Part shown: positions 29,533 to 37,487 of the stretch, one piece after another
How the letters are laid out: the number at the start of each line of letters is the position of its first letter
Position numbering within the stretch: the first letter of the stretch is position 1
Source: a virus
Virus record (IMG/VR): IMGVR_UViG_3300028394_002818
Location: 1 to 41,501 of that record
Length of the DNA: 41,501 nucleotides
Strand: one strand, 5' to 3'
The notes under the pieces: model-generated
The model's database searches: none
The model's input: the letters and a program-made list of their open reading frames with translations, nothing else
Told to the model about the DNA's origin: nothing
Made by a program: the position numbers and the translations under genes

Positions 29533-29835
29533 ATGGCAGGCACGGATATTCAACTAGATGAGAAAATTAAAGTAGTAGTTAGCGAACCCAAAAGATGGAA
29601 GGTTATCCTGCTTAATGATGATTCAACTCCAATGGATTTTGTTGTTTCAGTATTGATTGAAATTTTCAAACACAATCCTGATACTGCCCAGCGTGTTATG
29701 TCAGAAGTGCATGAAACTGGTAGCGGAATTGCTGGTGTTTATAGTTTTGAAATTGCTGAAGCCAAAGCTGTTGAAGCAACTAATCAAGCACGAACCAATA
29801 ATCATCCCCTCCAAATTAAATTGGAAGAAGAATGA
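29533..29835 (+). CDS. clpS: ClpS adaptor protein
   Basis: A 100-aa protein matching ClpS: KVILLNDDSTPMDFVVSVL with the N-degron pocket Asn28, Asp29, Asp30 and His60, then VYSFEIAEAKA and HPLQIKLEEE. ClpS brings N-end-rule substrates to ClpAP. The flexible N-terminal extension needed for ClpA contact is present (about 20 residues). It overlaps the heme oxygenase gene by four bases. Confidence 0.95.
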   Translation: MAGTDIQLDEKIKVVVSEPKRWKVILLNDDSTPMDFVVSVLIEIFKHNPDTAQRVMSEVHETGSGIAGVYSFEIAEAKAVEATNQARTNNHPLQIKLEEE

Positions 29836-30374
29836 GCCTACGAGAAATTACCAAAGACCTCCATCATGAGGCAGAAACTACCAAATTTGCTCAATTGCTG
29901 TTAAGTGGCAAAATTGAAAAGGCAGACTACAGAAACTACCTGTACAATTTGTTAGCAATCTACGACCCAATTGAATGGTATGGCAAACGTCAAGGATTTT
30001 TTGACAACATGCCCAGCTTACCAAGACTACGGGCTATTGTTCAAGATTTTAATGAATTGGATGATGGCAGCTATCATTATTTGACCCCAGCCACACTTGA
30101 ATATCAAACATACCTACATGCATTGTGCAACGACCCGGCACGTAAACATTTGATCAAGGCTCATTTGTATTGCAGACACATGGGAGATTTATTTGGCGGA
30201 CAAATCATTGCTAAACAAGTGCCTTATACCAGCGGTAAATTTTATCAGTTTGAGGATGCCAATGCGCTCAAAGCCGCTATTCGTTTAGAACTCACAGATG
30301 ATCTTGGAGACGAAGCTCGTGTGGCATTTGAGTATGCTATCAAAATGATGAAGGATCTTTATCATGGAGAGTAA
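29832..30374 (+). CDS. ho1: Heme oxygenase
   Basis: A 180-aa protein with the heme oxygenase fold: LREITKDLHHEAE with proximal His11, and the distal-helix motif HMGDLFGGQ (Gly118-Gly123). It opens heme to biliverdin, iron and CO using ferredoxin or another donor. The next gene is a bilin reductase and overlaps it by 11 bases, so the product is probably passed on. Length is slightly short of bacterial HO proteins (about 200-240). Confidence 0.9.
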   Translation: MSLREITKDLHHEAETTKFAQLLLSGKIEKADYRNYLYNLLAIYDPIEWYGKRQGFFDNMPSLPRLRAIVQDFNELDDGSYHYLTPATLEYQTYLHALCNDPARKHLIKAHLYCRHMGDLFGGQIIAKQVPYTSGKFYQFEDANALKAAIRLELTDDLGDEARVAFEYAIKMMKDLYHGE

Positions 30375-31047
30375 TGTCTGGGACACTTTGATCAAGATTG
30401 AAGAGTATCTTGAATCTCAATTCTATGCAACTGGCAGTATAATTCACGAGCCAGGCATGGATCGGTTCAATCAACCAGGCTGGGTCAACAAAGTATGGGC
30501 CAGCAGTAGATACCGCCGTGCTCATATCGATGTAGTGGATGCTCGCGAAACAAAAGGCCTGTGGATGATGCACTGCTGTATTTTCCCGCATACTCACAAT
30601 CCAGCTCCAATTTTTGGATTTGATGTTGTGGCAGGCAAAAACAAAATCACAGGTTGCTTTATTGATTACAGCCCAACCTATGACAAATTTCATCCCATGA
30701 TTGATCATTTTGGAGAAGAAGTTGGTCGTTATGAATGGAACAAAAAACGCAAGTTGCCAGAGTGGGCAGAGCGTATTTTCAGCGAGCACATGGTGGCCGC
30801 GGGTAATGTAAGCGACGAAACTGAACTAAAACAAATTGCAAATTTAGCACATGTTTTGGTAAATCATTATTTGGAAACAGTGAGTGAAAGTAACAATACA
30901 GTGATAGATACCAGCAGTTATCAAAATTATTATTGCGATAATCAAAAACAAAACCCGCATACGCCCAAAGTTATGGTTAGTTTAGGGCTCAGCGAAGAGG
31001 ATGTACAGGTGTTTATTCAGGATTGTTTGTTCCCTGAAATCCGATAA
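30364..31047 (+). CDS. pcyX: Ferredoxin-dependent bilin reductase, PcyX-like
   Basis: A 227-aa protein of the PcyA/PebS family: KVWASSRYRRAHIDVVD, then WMMHCCIFPHTHNPAPIFGFD. His70 and Asp87 occupy the positions of PcyA His88 and Asp105, which bind and protonate biliverdin. It would reduce biliverdin to a coloured bilin. Phage PcyX has been reported to make phycoerythrobilin and was assigned to phages of non-cyanobacterial hosts, which matches this context. The product specificity cannot be read from sequence alone. Confidence 0.85.
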   Translation: MESNVWDTLIKIEEYLESQFYATGSIIHEPGMDRFNQPGWVNKVWASSRYRRAHIDVVDARETKGLWMMHCCIFPHTHNPAPIFGFDVVAGKNKITGCFIDYSPTYDKFHPMIDHFGEEVGRYEWNKKRKLPEWAERIFSEHMVAAGNVSDETELKQIANLAHVLVNHYLETVSESNNTVIDTSSYQNYYCDNQKQNPHTPKVMVSLGLSEEDVQVFIQDCLFPEIR

Positions 31048-31050
31048 ATA
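31043..31050 (+). promoter_or_regulatory. T4-type late promoter, near-leaderless gene
   Basis: The predicted +1 for GATAAATA (31056) is three bases before the ATG. The hairpin TTACAC/GTGTAA (31052-31057 with 31063-31068) puts the ATG in its loop in read-through RNA. Confidence 0.55.
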
Positions 31051-31058
31051 TTTACACT

Positions 31059-32885
31059 ATGCGTGTAATTGACATTATATCAGAAGCAACACTTCAACGG
31101 TCATCTAGTACCAGCTGGCCTGACTATCTTAAAAATCTACTTACGGCTAACAATATTGGAGTGGGACCGCAAGGCGAAAAACTTGCCGGGCAACACTTAA
31201 ATTCTAATTCAAAAGAACTAATTAAATCTCTAATCGCACAGTTTGCATCGGCTGACAATAAAATACAATTTTCTCAACAGATCGAAGATACCGTTGTAAC
31301 GCTATTACCAAGCAAACAATCAATACCTCTTAAGTATCTGCACAAGAGTACTGAAATTAAAGGAAGCGCGGCTGAATCGGGCAAAGAAAAAAAACCATGG
31401 AACGAAGGCGAAGTTGCCGAAACTATCTTAGGTGCCGCACTTTATGCTAGATTTTTTAGCAAGAAAAAAGTTGGGCCAGAGGATGTATGGTCTGCTCTGA
31501 AAATGTTTACAAAAAACGTAGTTCCAGGCGGATTTGAAATTGTTGGAACAAAAAGAAATAAGAAAAGCCCTATTGCTATGAGGGCTATTAACAAACCTTT
31601 AAATAACTTAGTTATTGATAACCTTATACATAACCGAGCAGAATTAAAGAAACAATATCCCGAAGGCGTTGAAGCATTAGAACAAAAAGTAGTTGCCTGT
31701 GCCGCATATGTAAATGAATCAAGCAAAGTACTACAAGCATTGGAAGAAGCAGATGCTAATCCAGGTGCGCCAATTAACATTAAAACAGATGGTGTTGGTG
31801 ATCAAAAAGGAACCAAAGCCGACTTACAAATTGATATTGGAAATTGGCAACAATTACTAAGCCTTAAAGTCAACGATATTAAACAATTTGGACAAGATAG
31901 CGGATCAAGCGGCGCTATCATTACAATTTTCTTCCAGCGTTTTATACCTGATTTAGATTTGTCAGACTTGTATATGCGGGAAGGCGAGCCTATTCCCTGG
32001 ACACCAGAGACAGGAGAAGGATGGCCTGACATGGACAACAAAAAGGCTGTTAAACAACTTAAGGCAGATGGCTTATGGGATGCCGCATTAGATCAAGTTT
32101 ATAGATTGACTGGCATGGCTTACCAAAAGGCGGCAGCTCATTTACAAGATAAATTAACAACACCAGAGGGTTCTGCAGAAGTAGTTACAAATTTCTACAA
32201 AGGTATTTTACATCATGCACAAGGCAATGCTCAGTTTCAAACACTAGTAATTTTAAATCCAGATAGTAAAACTGCCTGGAAAGAGTTAGAGTTTGGGGCT
32301 AGCTTAGAGCAAGCATTAGGCAACTATAAAATAGAAGTTACTGTAGAAATTGGTTCTCGCGGAGCAAGTAACCACAAATTACGTATATACGGCAAAGCTA
32401 TAACACCAGAAGCAGTTGTTGCCTCTCAAATTAAAATTGATAGCGAAGAAGATGCCAAGGCAGCTAAGAAAAAAATAGATGGCGGCAAAGTACCATTGCA
32501 TTCTGGTAATGAAATGTTATTACAACTGCGATCATATCAACAAGAAAGCGGTAATATGCGAAACCCTGTTGAAATGGGGCCTTTATTAAAGAGTCTTACT
32601 GAAGTACAAAAAATAGAAGATTTGCCAGATTTATCTACCATTGAAAAACCTGCTCAAGTAGCAAGTACACAAATCAAACCGACTGTTAAGAAACCAGTTG
32701 CATTTAAAAAACAGGTTATTACACCAGTAGATGTCGCACCAGTAGAACCTACAAATAGTGATAAACCCATAACTACTACTTTACAAGGCAACGAATTTAC
32801 ATCATCAGCATCCCAACAAGCAGGTATGCCAGAAAAAGAAGAACCTGCTATGATGGAACAAAAAATAGTACATCTAAAGTTTTAA
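31059..32885 (+). CDS. Large late protein, possible head cargo with nuclease-like motif
   Basis: A 608-aa protein. MRVIDIISEA matches the T4 capsid-targeting peptide style (M-K-x-x-x-(F/I)-I-x-E|A), suggesting packaging in the head and cleavage after Glu9. KADLQIDIGNWQQLLSLKV (about 249-267) has an Asp...(S)LK arrangement seen in degenerate PD-(D/E)XK nucleases, but the usual (D/E) is Ser. The last 110 residues are a Pro/Lys/Thr-rich linker. It could be an injected effector. No family is confirmed, and no RBS is seen at the start. Confidence 0.6.
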   Translation: MRVIDIISEATLQRSSSTSWPDYLKNLLTANNIGVGPQGEKLAGQHLNSNSKELIKSLIAQFASADNKIQFSQQIEDTVVTLLPSKQSIPLKYLHKSTEIKGSAAESGKEKKPWNEGEVAETILGAALYARFFSKKKVGPEDVWSALKMFTKNVVPGGFEIVGTKRNKKSPIAMRAINKPLNNLVIDNLIHNRAELKKQYPEGVEALEQKVVACAAYVNESSKVLQALEEADANPGAPINIKTDGVGDQKGTKADLQIDIGNWQQLLSLKVNDIKQFGQDSGSSGAIITIFFQRFIPDLDLSDLYMREGEPIPWTPETGEGWPDMDNKKAVKQLKADGLWDAALDQVYRLTGMAYQKAAAHLQDKLTTPEGSAEVVTNFYKGILHHAQGNAQFQTLVILNPDSKTAWKELEFGASLEQALGNYKIEVTVEIGSRGASNHKLRIYGKAITPEAVVASQIKIDSEEDAKAAKKKIDGGKVPLHSGNEMLLQLRSYQQESGNMRNPVEMGPLLKSLTEVQKIEDLPDLSTIEKPAQVASTQIKPTVKKPVAFKKQVITPVDVAPVEPTNSDKPITTTLQGNEFTSSASQQAGMPEKEEPAMMEQKIVHLKF

Positions 32886-32906
32886 TAAATTAACTATAAA
32901 GTATAC

Positions 32907-32930
32907 AAAATAGGACTTAGGTCCTATTTT
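32907..32930 (+). terminator. Intrinsic terminator
   Basis: A perfect 10-bp stem (AAAATAGGAC/GTCCTATTTT) has a TTAG loop and ends in TTTT, 21 bases after the large late gene. Confidence 0.85.
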
Positions 32931-32940
32931 CACGACTAAG

Positions 32941-32989
32941 TGTTGGAAAAATAACACTGTTGGAAAATTAACATGTTGTAATAATAACA
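32941..32989. repeat. Three tandem 16-bp dyad repeats, operator-like
   Basis: TGTTGGAAAAATAACA (32941), TGTTGGAAAATTAACA (32958) and TGTTGTAATAATAACA (32974) each begin TGTT and end AACA, with starts 17 and 16 bp apart (about 1.5 helical turns). They lie between a terminator and the promoter of the secreted repeat protein, as binding sites for a dimeric regulator would. Confidence 0.6.
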
Positions 32990-33016
32990 GCGTAGTTTTA
33001 TTAAATTTGTAACCAA

Positions 33017-33050
33017 TGTAAATACTTTTGACTAAAAGAGGTATAGTCAA
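33017..33050 (+). promoter_or_regulatory. Late promoter with 5' hairpin
   Basis: TGTAAATA (33017-33024) predicts +1 at about 33030. A 7-bp stem TTGACTA/TAGTCAA (33028-33034 with 33044-33050) begins two bases earlier. Confidence 0.5.
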
Positions 33051-33065
33051 ATTAGGAGCGACAAT

Positions 33066-34169
33066 ATGCAAAGCACGACAGGCGCCGGTGGGTTGTCGAG
33101 AAAATTACTCACCACATTACTAATCACTGCCTTTGTGTCTACCACAAGTATGGCACAAACATTGATCAATCAAGGCACTTATGACTCAAAAAGTCTAGTG
33201 GACACCAATAGTACTACTACCAGCACTAGTACTATCAATACCAATAATGTTAATAGTGGTACTGTTACTACTAATAATAATACTGCATTAAGCGGCGGCA
33301 CTACTAACACTAACAACAACAATAATGTTAATAGTGGTACAATGACCAACAACAATAACAACAACAATGTTATGAGTGGAAGTGTAACCTATACTAATAA
33401 CAATAACAACGTTAATAGTGGTACTCAAACATTTAACAATAACAACGTTAATACTGGTGATATGACTAACCGCAATATTAACACCAGCACCAGTACAAAT
33501 ACTAATAATAATGTCAATACTGGTGATATGACTAACCGTAATATTAATACTAGTACGTCCACTTCAAACAATACCAATACTAACATCAATAGCGGAACAA
33601 TGACCAATAATAACAATAATGTTAATACTGGTACAATGACCAATAATAACAACAATACCAGCACCAGTGCTAATCAAAACGTTAATCAAAACAATAACGT
33701 TAATAGCGGTGACATGACCAATCGCAATATCAATACTTCAGACATTACACAACGTATTATTCAACCGCCTCCAACAGCAGTTGCACCTACCATGATGAGT
33801 GGCGGTAATGCCGACTTGTGTAGCACAGGAACAAGCGGAAGTGTACAAACACAAATCTTTGGTGTGAGCAGTGGCGGAACTGTGCGTGATATGAATTGCG
33901 AAAGATTAAAACTAAGCAAGACACTGTACGACATGGGAATGAAAGTGGCCGCAGTTGCAACCATGTGCCAGGATCGCCGAGTATTTGATGCCATGATGGC
34001 TGCTGGAACACCTTGCCCATACGAAGGCCAAATTGGTGCTCAGGCCAAAACACAGTGGGAAGCCAACGCAGATAAAATACCAAAATATGATGAGGCAAAA
34101 ACAGATGACACATATAAGAAAGTTGGCATTGGCGCTATTCTTGGCGCTCTTGTGTTCAAGTTATTCTAA
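33066..34169 (+). CDS. Secreted Asn/Thr-rich repeat protein
   Basis: A 367-aa protein with a signal peptide (about residues 1-31, ending SMAQT). Residues about 60-225 are degenerate repeats of VNSGTMTNNNNN and VNTGDMTNRNINTS, an Asn/Thr pattern suggestive of a beta-solenoid. The C-terminal domain (CSTGTSGSVQTQIFGVSS, ERLKLSKTLYDMGMKVAAVA, AAGTPCPYEG) has several Cys and ends in a hydrophobic segment (VGIGAILGALVFKLF). It may be exported to the envelope of the infected cell or sit on the virion. It overlaps the next gene by 65 bases. Confidence 0.7.
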   Translation: MQSTTGAGGLSRKLLTTLLITAFVSTTSMAQTLINQGTYDSKSLVDTNSTTTSTSTINTNNVNSGTVTTNNNTALSGGTTNTNNNNNVNSGTMTNNNNNNNVMSGSVTYTNNNNNVNSGTQTFNNNNVNTGDMTNRNINTSTSTNTNNNVNTGDMTNRNINTSTSTSNNTNTNINSGTMTNNNNNVNTGTMTNNNNNTSTSANQNVNQNNNVNSGDMTNRNINTSDITQRIIQPPPTAVAPTMMSGGNADLCSTGTSGSVQTQIFGVSSGGTVRDMNCERLKLSKTLYDMGMKVAAVATMCQDRRVFDAMMAAGTPCPYEGQIGAQAKTQWEANADKIPKYDEAKTDDTYKKVGIGAILGALVFKLF

Positions 34170-35979
34170 CAGTCAATCAATTGACCCTGTTACCGGTAAT
34201 TTAATCAATTACGGTACTAGTCCCACGGAAACAACAAGTACGTGGAATAATGGGGTGTATGTTAATCAACTGTGCTTTGGAGCAGGACAACCGGGCAATT
34301 GCGGCCCAAACCCCAGCATCAGTGAAGGCAACAATATCAACTTCTCTTACGGTACTGTAAACTTAAATCAAATTGTTAATATAAACAAGGCCTTATCTAT
34401 AGGTGGAAGTGGTGTACAACTTAGTGGATTCAATTTTGGTTTTATGGCAAAGAATGGTAACGGCTGGGACGATGGCAGGCAAGATTATTTGAGTGCGTAT
34501 GTTAAGTTTTACAATGCCGCTGGTGGATTAGCGGCAAACTACGATTATACAGATCAGACTAATAGACGATACAATTGGACACTGTTTAACTTTAGTGAAA
34601 CATTCTCTTCGCCGGTACCTGCTACAAACTTTAGTAATGCACAAGTAGGGTTTGTAGGTCGCGATAATAACTTTTGGGCAGGTACATATGGCCCAGAAAT
34701 ATACAACGTAAACTTCAGTTTGAAATATTCAGTTAGGCCTGATCCCTGTATCGCTGACCCGTTATCAAGTCCTACTTGTCCAGGATACGCACTGGCCACT
34801 GTTAAAAATTCAATACTAGGATCCACAGTATCAAATGCATCAGTAACTTCGTTTGTGCCTGCGCCTAACTATGCATTAGTTTCTCAAGGTCCAGCGGCAG
34901 GCCCAGCAGTAACGGGTATTGACCTCGCTAATCCAGTTCCTCAACAACAAGGTCCGGCTGCTGGCCCACAAGGACCAATGGGTCAACAAGGTCCGGCAGC
35001 AGGGCCGCAGGGACAAGGCCCAAATCAAAATTCTGTCGGCCCAATGGACAGTCCATCGCAACCAGGTCCACAAGGTCCGCAACAAGGGCCGGCTGCTGGC
35101 CCGCAACCTGCAGGTGGCCCGCCACAACAAGCACAGTCTGCACCGCCACCAAGTTCAGGCCCAAGCCAAGCCGGCCCAGCAAGATCAAATGATGGCCCTA
35201 AGATGACTCCTGGTGCCGCATTGAGTGTGGCAAGAACTGCACAGGAAAAAGACAAAGCAGTGCAAGCAACGGCTGTACAAACTGCAACCCGAGCATTTGA
35301 AAATGCTATGCAAAATTCGCAAACTGCCAGTAACACTGCAATCGCAATGAATCAAGATATGAGTGCCAATAGTGCAACTGCCGCGGCACAATTTGCCAGC
35401 CAAACAACACAGTCAAGTCAGCAGATATCTAGTCAGACACAACAAATAAACAACGCAGGGCAAACGTATAGCGGTACTGGACTTACTGTTGCCAAAGCCA
35501 ATACAAGCGTATTCAATATAGACAGTTTGAACAATTCTAGTACAGGACAGGTATCTGGTCAAACATCATCATTAATGCAATTCCGTAGTGAATCAAAGGC
35601 GTATGAAGTAGAAGAATCCACAATACAAGTTGGCGGATTTGGTGGCGCAGGCAAGGCAGGAAATCCATTATCGGACTTGATGAATCAACGAATGGACATA
35701 TTACAGACTAATATAGAACAACGTGCAGACTCTGTTAAGAAGAATGTACAACCAAACGATTTGGCCGGAGGAGTTGATGTTGCCGCCATGGCACAGATTC
35801 CAAAAGGATATGAAGCATACAGTCTAGCGGTACTACGTGACGCACCATTTTACAAACCGGAAACAATCTACAAGGATCAACGTACAGTTGATAACGCAAG
35901 AGTGTTTAGAGGGTTAGCAGGCGGCAGTGATGCCAAACACCAACAAATGATTGATAGTCAATATCAAATAGGAAATTAA
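34105..35979 (+). CDS. Secreted protein with Gly-Pro-Gln-rich collagen-like linker
   Basis: The protein has 624 aa from ATG 34105 (GAGG upstream; other ATGs at 34087/34090). Signal peptide MTHIRKLALALFLALLCSSY. An N-terminal beta-rich domain runs to about residue 210 (GVYVNQLCFGAGQPGNCG, FNFGFMAKNGNGWDDG). A Pro/Gly/Gln linker with QGPAAGP repeats follows (about 270-370), then an Ala/Gln/Ser helical region, and a C-terminal domain (GYEAYSLAVLRDAPFYKPE) that may bind a partner. It overlaps the previous secreted gene, so the two are probably a functional pair. Confidence 0.7.
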   Translation: MTHIRKLALALFLALLCSSYSNSQSIDPVTGNLINYGTSPTETTSTWNNGVYVNQLCFGAGQPGNCGPNPSISEGNNINFSYGTVNLNQIVNINKALSIGGSGVQLSGFNFGFMAKNGNGWDDGRQDYLSAYVKFYNAAGGLAANYDYTDQTNRRYNWTLFNFSETFSSPVPATNFSNAQVGFVGRDNNFWAGTYGPEIYNVNFSLKYSVRPDPCIADPLSSPTCPGYALATVKNSILGSTVSNASVTSFVPAPNYALVSQGPAAGPAVTGIDLANPVPQQQGPAAGPQGPMGQQGPAAGPQGQGPNQNSVGPMDSPSQPGPQGPQQGPAAGPQPAGGPPQQAQSAPPPSSGPSQAGPARSNDGPKMTPGAALSVARTAQEKDKAVQATAVQTATRAFENAMQNSQTASNTAIAMNQDMSANSATAAAQFASQTTQSSQQISSQTQQINNAGQTYSGTGLTVAKANTSVFNIDSLNNSSTGQVSGQTSSLMQFRSESKAYEVEESTIQVGGFGGAGKAGNPLSDLMNQRMDILQTNIEQRADSVKKNVQPNDLAGGVDVAAMAQIPKGYEAYSLAVLRDAPFYKPETIYKDQRTVDNARVFRGLAGGSDAKHQQMIDSQYQIGN

Positions 35980-35999
35980 TCATAGAGGAGCTACGGAAA

Positions 36000-36599
36000 A
36001 TGACAGAAGAAATTAAAGATGTAAACGCAAAAGTTGATGAACTTGAAGCGGCCGCAAAGAAGTATGCCAGTAAAGACACAGTTATCAGCATTGGTGGGTA
36101 TGAATTCACACCAGCTAAATTAATGGTAGCATTTACACTAGTAAGCTCATTACTTGGCGGGTTATACGGAGTATTTGAAGTGTACAAAGACTACATGGGC
36201 ATGAAAGATAAAATTGCCAAATATGTAACACCTGATTTAACTGAAATCTACAAGAAGATGGAAGTGTTAGATGCCAACACCAGCAAGATGGTTGAATATA
36301 CTGACACTATCAAGATAGATTTAAAAGGCGATGTTCGCAGATTAGAAGGAGTGGTTGAAAATGTAGAACGTAGCAGTAAGACTGATCAACGTTTGACAGA
36401 TTCAGGCATGAAGGAAATCAAACGTGACGTTGACGGAACTGTGAAAGAAATCAAACGAGATGTTGACTCTACACTAAAAGACATTAATCGCGAGTTAGTG
36501 AAGAACCAAAAAGAGCAACAAGCTGAAATCAGGGCATTAAGGGCAGAAGTTGATAATAAAATCAAGCAGGCCTTGGATAATCCATTAGCGAATAAATAA
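36000..36599 (+). CDS. Membrane-anchored coiled-coil protein
   Basis: A 199-aa protein. A short helix, one transmembrane segment (about 39-60, LMVAFTLVSSLLGGLYGVFE), then a long charged coiled coil with an internal repeat (KEIKRDVDGTV, KEIKRDVDSTL, KDINREL). GAGGAGCTACGG precedes the ATG. First of four consecutive short genes for membrane/coiled-coil proteins. Function unknown. Confidence 0.7.
   Translation: MTEEIKDVNAKVDELEAAAKKYASKDTVISIGGYEFTPAKLMVAFTLVSSLLGGLYGVFEVYKDYMGMKDKIAKYVTPDLTEIYKKMEVLDANTSKMVEYTDTIKIDLKGDVRRLEGVVENVERSSKTDQRLTDSGMKEIKRDVDGTVKEIKRDVDSTLKDINRELVKNQKEQQAEIRALRAEVDNKIKQALDNPLANK
36591..36598 (+). promoter_or_regulatory. Possible late promoter (AATAAATA)
   Basis: The octamer overlaps the stop of the coiled-coil gene and is 33 bases before the next ATG. 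Confidence 0.4.
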
Positions 36600-36631
36600 C
36601 ATTGAAGTATATTACGTCAGGAGCGACAACC

Positions 36632-36976
36632 ATGTCAGAAGAAAACAAACAAGATCAAAAAGGTGCATTTATAGAGAAATTGCTGTTTGCTCTATTACCA
36701 CTACTAATAGGCAGCACAGGATATTTAATTCAAGCATTGGGTTCTATTCAACACGATGTAACTATTCTAAATCAGAAAGTAAGTCTAGTAGTGACCACGG
36801 ACAACAAACAGGCCAGCAACAGTGGTGCTGAATTGGCTCGTGAGAAACTGCGTCAAGATCTTGAAAAAGAAATTCAAAAGAACCGTGATGCTATCATGGA
36901 GAATCGTCAACACATTGCGATCCTCGAAGATAGAGCACAAGTAAAAAATAAAATTGGTTCATTAAAAGACCATTAA
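36632..36976 (+). CDS. Membrane-anchored coiled-coil protein
   Basis: The protein has 114 aa from ATG 36632 (CAGGAGCGACAACC upstream, the same RBS phrase as the gene at 33066). One transmembrane segment lies near residues 18-37 (LLFALLPLLIGSTGYLIQAL), followed by a coiled coil (LAREKLRQDLEKEIQKNRD). Same layout as its upstream neighbour. No family recognised. Confidence 0.7.
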   Translation: MSEENKQDQKGAFIEKLLFALLPLLIGSTGYLIQALGSIQHDVTILNQKVSLVVTTDNKQASNSGAELAREKLRQDLEKEIQKNRDAIMENRQHIAILEDRAQVKNKIGSLKDH

Positions 36977-36977
36977 A

Positions 36978-37409
36978 ATGATTGATGGTGTTAAAAGTGC
37001 CGCCACGACTTTAAAAGGCGCCCAGACAGCTGGTAAAGAGCTGGGCGCAGTTGTGACCAGTCAGCAAGCCGATATGGAAGCTATTGTTCAGCGCGATCAT
37101 AAGGCCAGGATAACAGCCAAACTGGCAGAAGAACAACGAAAATCAACCCTTGAATATAGAGCTCTTGAAAAGTTTGAGTCTAAGCTAAAGTACGAGCAAG
37201 ATGTGGCCAGACTAAAAGCTGAAACTATTCGCAAGCACGGCAAGGATGCTTGGATCAAAGTGGAAGCAGAAAAAGCTCTTATGGAAAAAGAACGCCAAGC
37301 TGAAATGTCAGCTATGGATCACGATAGACAAAAGCAAGTTGATTTGCTTTGCTGGTGTTTTACTGCTGGCGCACTAATAACTTACTTTTTTAAATTATAT
37401 AAATTATGA
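36978..37409 (+). CDS. Coiled-coil protein with C-terminal membrane anchor
   Basis: A 143-aa protein, highly charged helix through most of its length (LEYRALEKFESKLKYEQDVA), ending in a hydrophobic segment (LLCWCFTAGALITYFFKLY). The anchor is at the opposite end from the two preceding proteins. It starts two bases after the previous stop and overlaps the 26-aa gene by four bases (ATGA). Confidence 0.7.
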   Translation: MIDGVKSAATTLKGAQTAGKELGAVVTSQQADMEAIVQRDHKARITAKLAEEQRKSTLEYRALEKFESKLKYEQDVARLKAETIRKHGKDAWIKVEAEKALMEKERQAEMSAMDHDRQKQVDLLCWCFTAGALITYFFKLYKL

Positions 37410-37486
37410 GATTACCGCAAATTGTTCTAGCAGTAACTTTGTTAGCTATCATGTTCTTGATGTGGCTAGAGTGGCAAGTAAAGTAA
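37406..37486 (+). CDS. 26-aa membrane peptide
   Basis: MRLPQIVLAVTLLAIMFLMW then LEWQVK: a single hydrophobic helix with a polar end. Its ATG overlaps the previous stop (ATGA) and its stop lies one base before the end of the convergent desaturase gene. Coupling supports translation. It could be a small toxin-like or regulatory membrane peptide, but this is unproven. Confidence 0.55.
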   Translation: MRLPQIVLAVTLLAIMFLMWLEWQVK

Positions 37487-37487
37487 T

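Noticed and set aside
32941-32989. CRISPR array
   Set aside because: Repeats are 16 bp with almost no spacers and only three units; they look like operator sites.
33028-33050. Sigma70 promoter TTGACT...TATAGT before 33066
   Set aside because: Spacing between the hexamers is far too short; the sequence is better read as a hairpin behind a late box.
34876-35336. Antisense and shifted frames under the Gly-Pro-Gln linker
   Set aside because: Low-complexity codons create long shadows (Cys/Gly- or Leu-rich); the forward frame has signal peptide and domain structure.
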